Below, one piece after another: positions 60,491 through 64,000 of a stretch of 64,000 nt of DNA. The position numbers and the translations under genes were made by a program. The notes beneath the pieces are model-generated. The model saw only the letters and a program-made list of their open reading frames with translations, was not told the DNA's origin and did no database searches. Location: NCBI GenBank assembly GCA_029379385.1, contig CM055617.1, forward strand, positions 13,425,532 to 13,489,531, given 5' to 3'. Within the stretch, counting starts at the first letter, position 1; each line of letters opens with the position of its first letter. This DNA is from Quillaja saponaria (lineage: Eukaryota; Streptophyta; Magnoliopsida; Fabales; Quillajaceae).

Positions 60491-63400
60491 AGTGGTAAAG
60501 GAACCTTTTGGTGGACATATTATATATTATTAGAGAAGAACCTGGTTTATCTTATGACCATGACATTAGCAAGAAGGCAAGTAAGCGAGACATCGAGGTT
60601 GATGGGATTAAATCCTATTTAGTAAGACTTTTTATTGATACCCAGCCTCAATGATAAGGGACGTCTTAAAAAAATTCAATGTAGTCAAACAAAGTCATAT
60701 GTTCTTGCATGTTAGCACTTTATATGTAATATATCTTATCCACTTATCATTAAAAGATTATTAAATTGAAAAGTCCCTCCTTATGGTGCAGATAGTGCAG
60801 CTGCAACAATTATGAAGTGTTGAGTTTTAGCTATTAATAAAATTCATACCCCTAAAATTATAGGGGAAGAAGGTATGATCTGCATTATATTCTTGATGGG
60901 TGTCCACCAAAGTGAGTATGGTAGTGGGCCTTATATTCAGGTCAAGGTGAAAGGGTTTTTATTTCGTTAAACCATTTAAAGTAGTCACATTTCAGAGATT
61001 AGCATATGGTGTTTGAGCAGGAACGAACCCAAGAATTTTGCATAGTCCGAACCAACTTTATATTTATTTTTAAATTAAGTAAAATAAAAATTATTTTGAA
61101 ATTTATATCATTGATAAAGTGGGAATCTAAATAATGACATCTAAACTAGTAATTTGTAGCTTTTATTACCCATTAAGATGAGGATCGAAGGTAAGGATAA
61201 AAATATTTTATATATAGCATTCATTAGTAATGAAAGTGAGGACAAAAATAATAAATTAAGAAAAATAAAATAAAACATATTTAATCATCCATAAATGTAG
61301 AGATCCAAATAAGAAATAAATATTAAGAATTTTTCTAACATCAAGTAAAATGTTAATAATTAATAAAATCTTAAATTAAGCTACTCGTTAAGAGATCCAA
61401 TCGAGTTCATTTTGTGTTCTAATGAGATTGAGTTTTATTTTAGAACTCGTTTATTAAATGAATTGAGCTCAAATTTTATAAAACTCAATTTATAAGCTTG
61501 TGAGCCATAATGATTTTATATGAAAGAAATAATATGTATTATGTTATTATTTCATATATACTTCTAATATCTTAAGTATTAATTTATATGATTAAAAAAT
61601 ATATATATATTGGCTTAGTGATAGTTAAATTTGTTTGCTTTTCTATATAATGTTTTCCTTGCTTGTCTTTAGTTGTAAAACTTATTCATACCTAGCCCAG
61701 CAATAGTGAGAATCAGTTGAATCATAAGTTAGACCATAATCAAGCCCATCATGGGTCTAAGTAAAGCCCAATATTTTTATTACATGAACTTGGAATGCTT
61801 TGCAAATTATTAAAAGGGATTTGGGCGGGCCTGAGAGGTTTTACACTAACTGAGGCCTTACTAAGCCCACAAATAAATTTCTCAAAATATTCTAGCTCAG
61901 GCCCATACCTAGGCTAGCTTGGGCCATGGGTCCACCACTGTGCATGAGTTGAGTTTATCCACTTAAAGGGAATAAGTTCAAAGAGTTTAGCTTTACTATA
62001 TTTTCTGGGATGCTAACTTGTTTAGCCTAAAGTATGGATCAAACCAGTGGGTTACTATACTATTGCATGATTTTCTCGTAATTTGTTTTTAAAAGTTTGA
62101 AATATTTGAGAGAAAACTTTATTGCTAAACTAGCAGTTGGGAGTAATTGGGAAACTTGTTACGAACTCGATATCGTAAAGTCGAATTTTAGGCATGATGT
62201 GTAAATCTTAGTTATTAAGATAAATAAATAATTGATATATAGATATATAAGTGTGCATGTGTATAATAAGAACAAATATTAATCACAAATTTTAACCAAC
62301 TGTTATAACCCAATACTGTAAAAATTGAATTTTTGATATAATGTATAACTTTAGTTGTGAAAAATAATTAAATACAAAAGCAAAGTAAATAAATAAATAA
62401 TGCAATTAAGCATGTGTATATATGTGTGTATCTAAGGTTAAATATACACTACAAATTCTAACTTTTTGACCTTGATTTAATCATTTTTATTTTCTTTTTT
62501 CCTCGTTGTATTTTTATTTTGCCTTTCCTCTTGCCATCCACTTTCTCATCTCTTTTTTTTACGATTCCTCCGCTCTTACTCTCCAGCAAATTCCTCTATC
62601 CCTAGCTTGGCTAAAGAATCCTTTCTCCTCCCTTGTCGCACGTGAAGTTGTAGCAAGTTGTTAACTCTTTTTTCTTGCCTTTTTAGCTGTGAGAATTAGA
62701 GTTGTAACCAGCTCTGTTTCTGCCATGTTTTCTCCCTTGTTTCAGCATGTGGTGAGTTCTTTTTGTTGGTCAAGTTCAACACACTTGTGAGTCACCATCT
62801 ACCTCTTCTTGTGTGTCACCCTCTACCTCTTCTTGCGTGGGTTGTTGAAGGGTATTTTTGTGAGCTTTGGAGCTGGAATTTAGCTCGGTTTGTAGCTAAT
62901 CATCAGTCACCTTACTACCTCCCTTGTTCAGCCTCTGTTTTGAGTTACCTTAGGCTAGCCATGAAGACTATTGGTGGTAGTAATTGCCGTGATTTTGGGT
63001 AAGTGTAGGAGTAACTCTTTGGTTGATATACTAATTGTCTTGTCCGTGAGCCTCTTGAGAACTGAGGTTAGTTTATAATCCTTGTTTCCATTAAGCACAA
63101 AAAGGGAAAAATTCCTGCACTGTTAAATCTTGATTAAGGAGGTAAAATAAAATTGGTTTAGGGGAATGAAATATAGCTTAAAGTTGAATGAAAGTTTAAA
63201 AATAAAGAATATATACATGGTTACTATATGATTGAAGGGATGCAAGGCCATATTTTGTGGGTTAGAGAAATCTTGTATTTCGTACTGAATTAAATTAAGA
63301 GTTCTAAAGAGAAAGTGTACCTTAGGGTCTTGAGATGATTTCTGAAATATTTCATAACTTGGTTCTAAGTATATTTGTCAGTAGAGCTGTTGGACTGCAA

Positions 63401-64000
63401 GTTAGGTCCCTGTAAGATTTTAGGTGAGCTTTAGTCAGTCTAGGGGACTTTGTTGTGGCTTATTGTCTGAATTAGCTTAGGACTTCTCAATAAAAGTTGT
63501 TCCTATCATATGAATGGACAATTACGAAGTGGTTCAGGTCTTAATTCTATGTAGTGTATATTTTGGAGGTGTTGGGAGTCATGATTTTGATTTTCGGGTC
63601 CTGACTGAACCTGTTTTGAAGTAATTGAATGTTAGGAGGTCTTAAAGGATGAATTAGGAGTAAAGTTCTCAAGATGAAATGTTCCTTACACCTTGATAAG
63701 CTAGAATAGAAAGTTTCATAATTTATTTTCCAAATATAAGAATTCTATAAGTATCGGAATCAAAGGTTGGCAACCAGAAATTGTTCATGTAAGAAATTGA
63801 GTTAGTTCAAAACTAATTTAAGGAAAAGTTCCTAAATAAGAAAGATAAGCTAACTTCCTAAACTTAATGTTTCAACTTGGTTTTGTTAAATTTAATTAAG
63901 TATGTAAGTTGAAAACAAACATATATCCAATGTGGGTTATGAAAATGCCTAAAAGAAGTAAACTTTAAGTAAATACTTGAAACTTAATAATTCTATATTT
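60491..64000. other. AT-rich intergenic DNA, no gene seen
   Basis: No recognised domain. Local similarities include two diverged stretches at about 62,165-62,240 and 62,300-62,380. A CT-rich stretch with CTACCTCTTCTTG twice lies at about 62,790-62,840. The segment 62,460-63,010 resembles an element or gene leader, but nothing coding follows. Confidence 0.45.

Noticed and set aside
62763..63002. 79-codon frame with a Leu-rich start
   Set aside because: No homology recognised and no continuing exon. It probably represents an element or gene leader.
1..64000. CRISPR arrays, bacterial operons, ribosome binding sites
   Set aside because: Spliced genes, TATA-type promoters and plant transposons show this is plant nuclear DNA; no such feature is present. 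I also saw no convincing tRNA or rRNA gene.

Overview
The window is eukaryotic plant nuclear DNA, most likely from an AT-rich eudicot. The evidence is a multi-exon plant-type gene with GT-AG introns, a plant NBS-LRR resistance gene, Ty1/copia and Ty3/gypsy relics, and a Mutator-like element carrying a plant mobile domain. Only two genes look intact. Most of the rest is transposon-derived or anonymous AT-rich sequence, and most short open frames in it are noise. I cannot name the species.

Region by region: (1) 1-3.2 kb is AT-rich with no gene. (2) 3,229-8,082 is a complete 4.85 kb Mutator-like element (MULE) bounded by a perfect 10-bp target duplication. Its GC-rich terminal inverted repeats are built of consecutive near-perfect hairpins. 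Inside, on the minus strand, are a MuDR N-terminal-like ORF and the C-terminal part of a plant mobile domain (PMD) protein, with no catalytic transposase. (3) 10.2-16.9 kb is a MEI2-like RNA-binding protein gene of the AML2/AML5 type, plus strand, 12 coding exons, about 841 aa with three RRMs. (4) 17-22 kb is intergenic, with a local tandem repeat, a MITE-like element and a microsatellite. (5) 22.1-25.8 kb is an intronless, intact 1,247-aa CC-NBS-LRR gene on the minus strand. (6) 27-33 kb holds a MITE-like element, a decayed Ty3/gypsy gag, an LTR-like piece and a copia RNase H relic.

(7) 35.4-41.8 kb is the most unusual part: two adjacent imperfect palindromes. One has arms of about 0.55-0.6 kb and its axis near 36,010. 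The other has arms of about 2.6 kb and its axis near 39,230. The large arms share exon-like segments of a protein I do not recognise. (8) 43.4-45.3 kb is a shrunken copia element with two short LTRs around an RNase H remnant. (9) 48.8-57.5 kb holds gag-like and non-autonomous LTR-element remains, including a frame with an in-phase 30-bp triplication and a polypurine tract followed by a 1.5 kb LTR. A 582-bp tandem duplication begins directly after that LTR. (10) 58.7-64 kb is AT-rich with a short copia relic.

The two intact genes have no evident functional link. The MEI2-like protein is expected to bind RNA in meiosis and development, and the CNL protein is an intracellular immune receptor. 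The best candidates for something undescribed are the hairpin-module TIRs of the MULE, which show compensatory changes and swapped module order, and the paired palindromes at 35-42 kb, a possible source of long double-stranded RNA.
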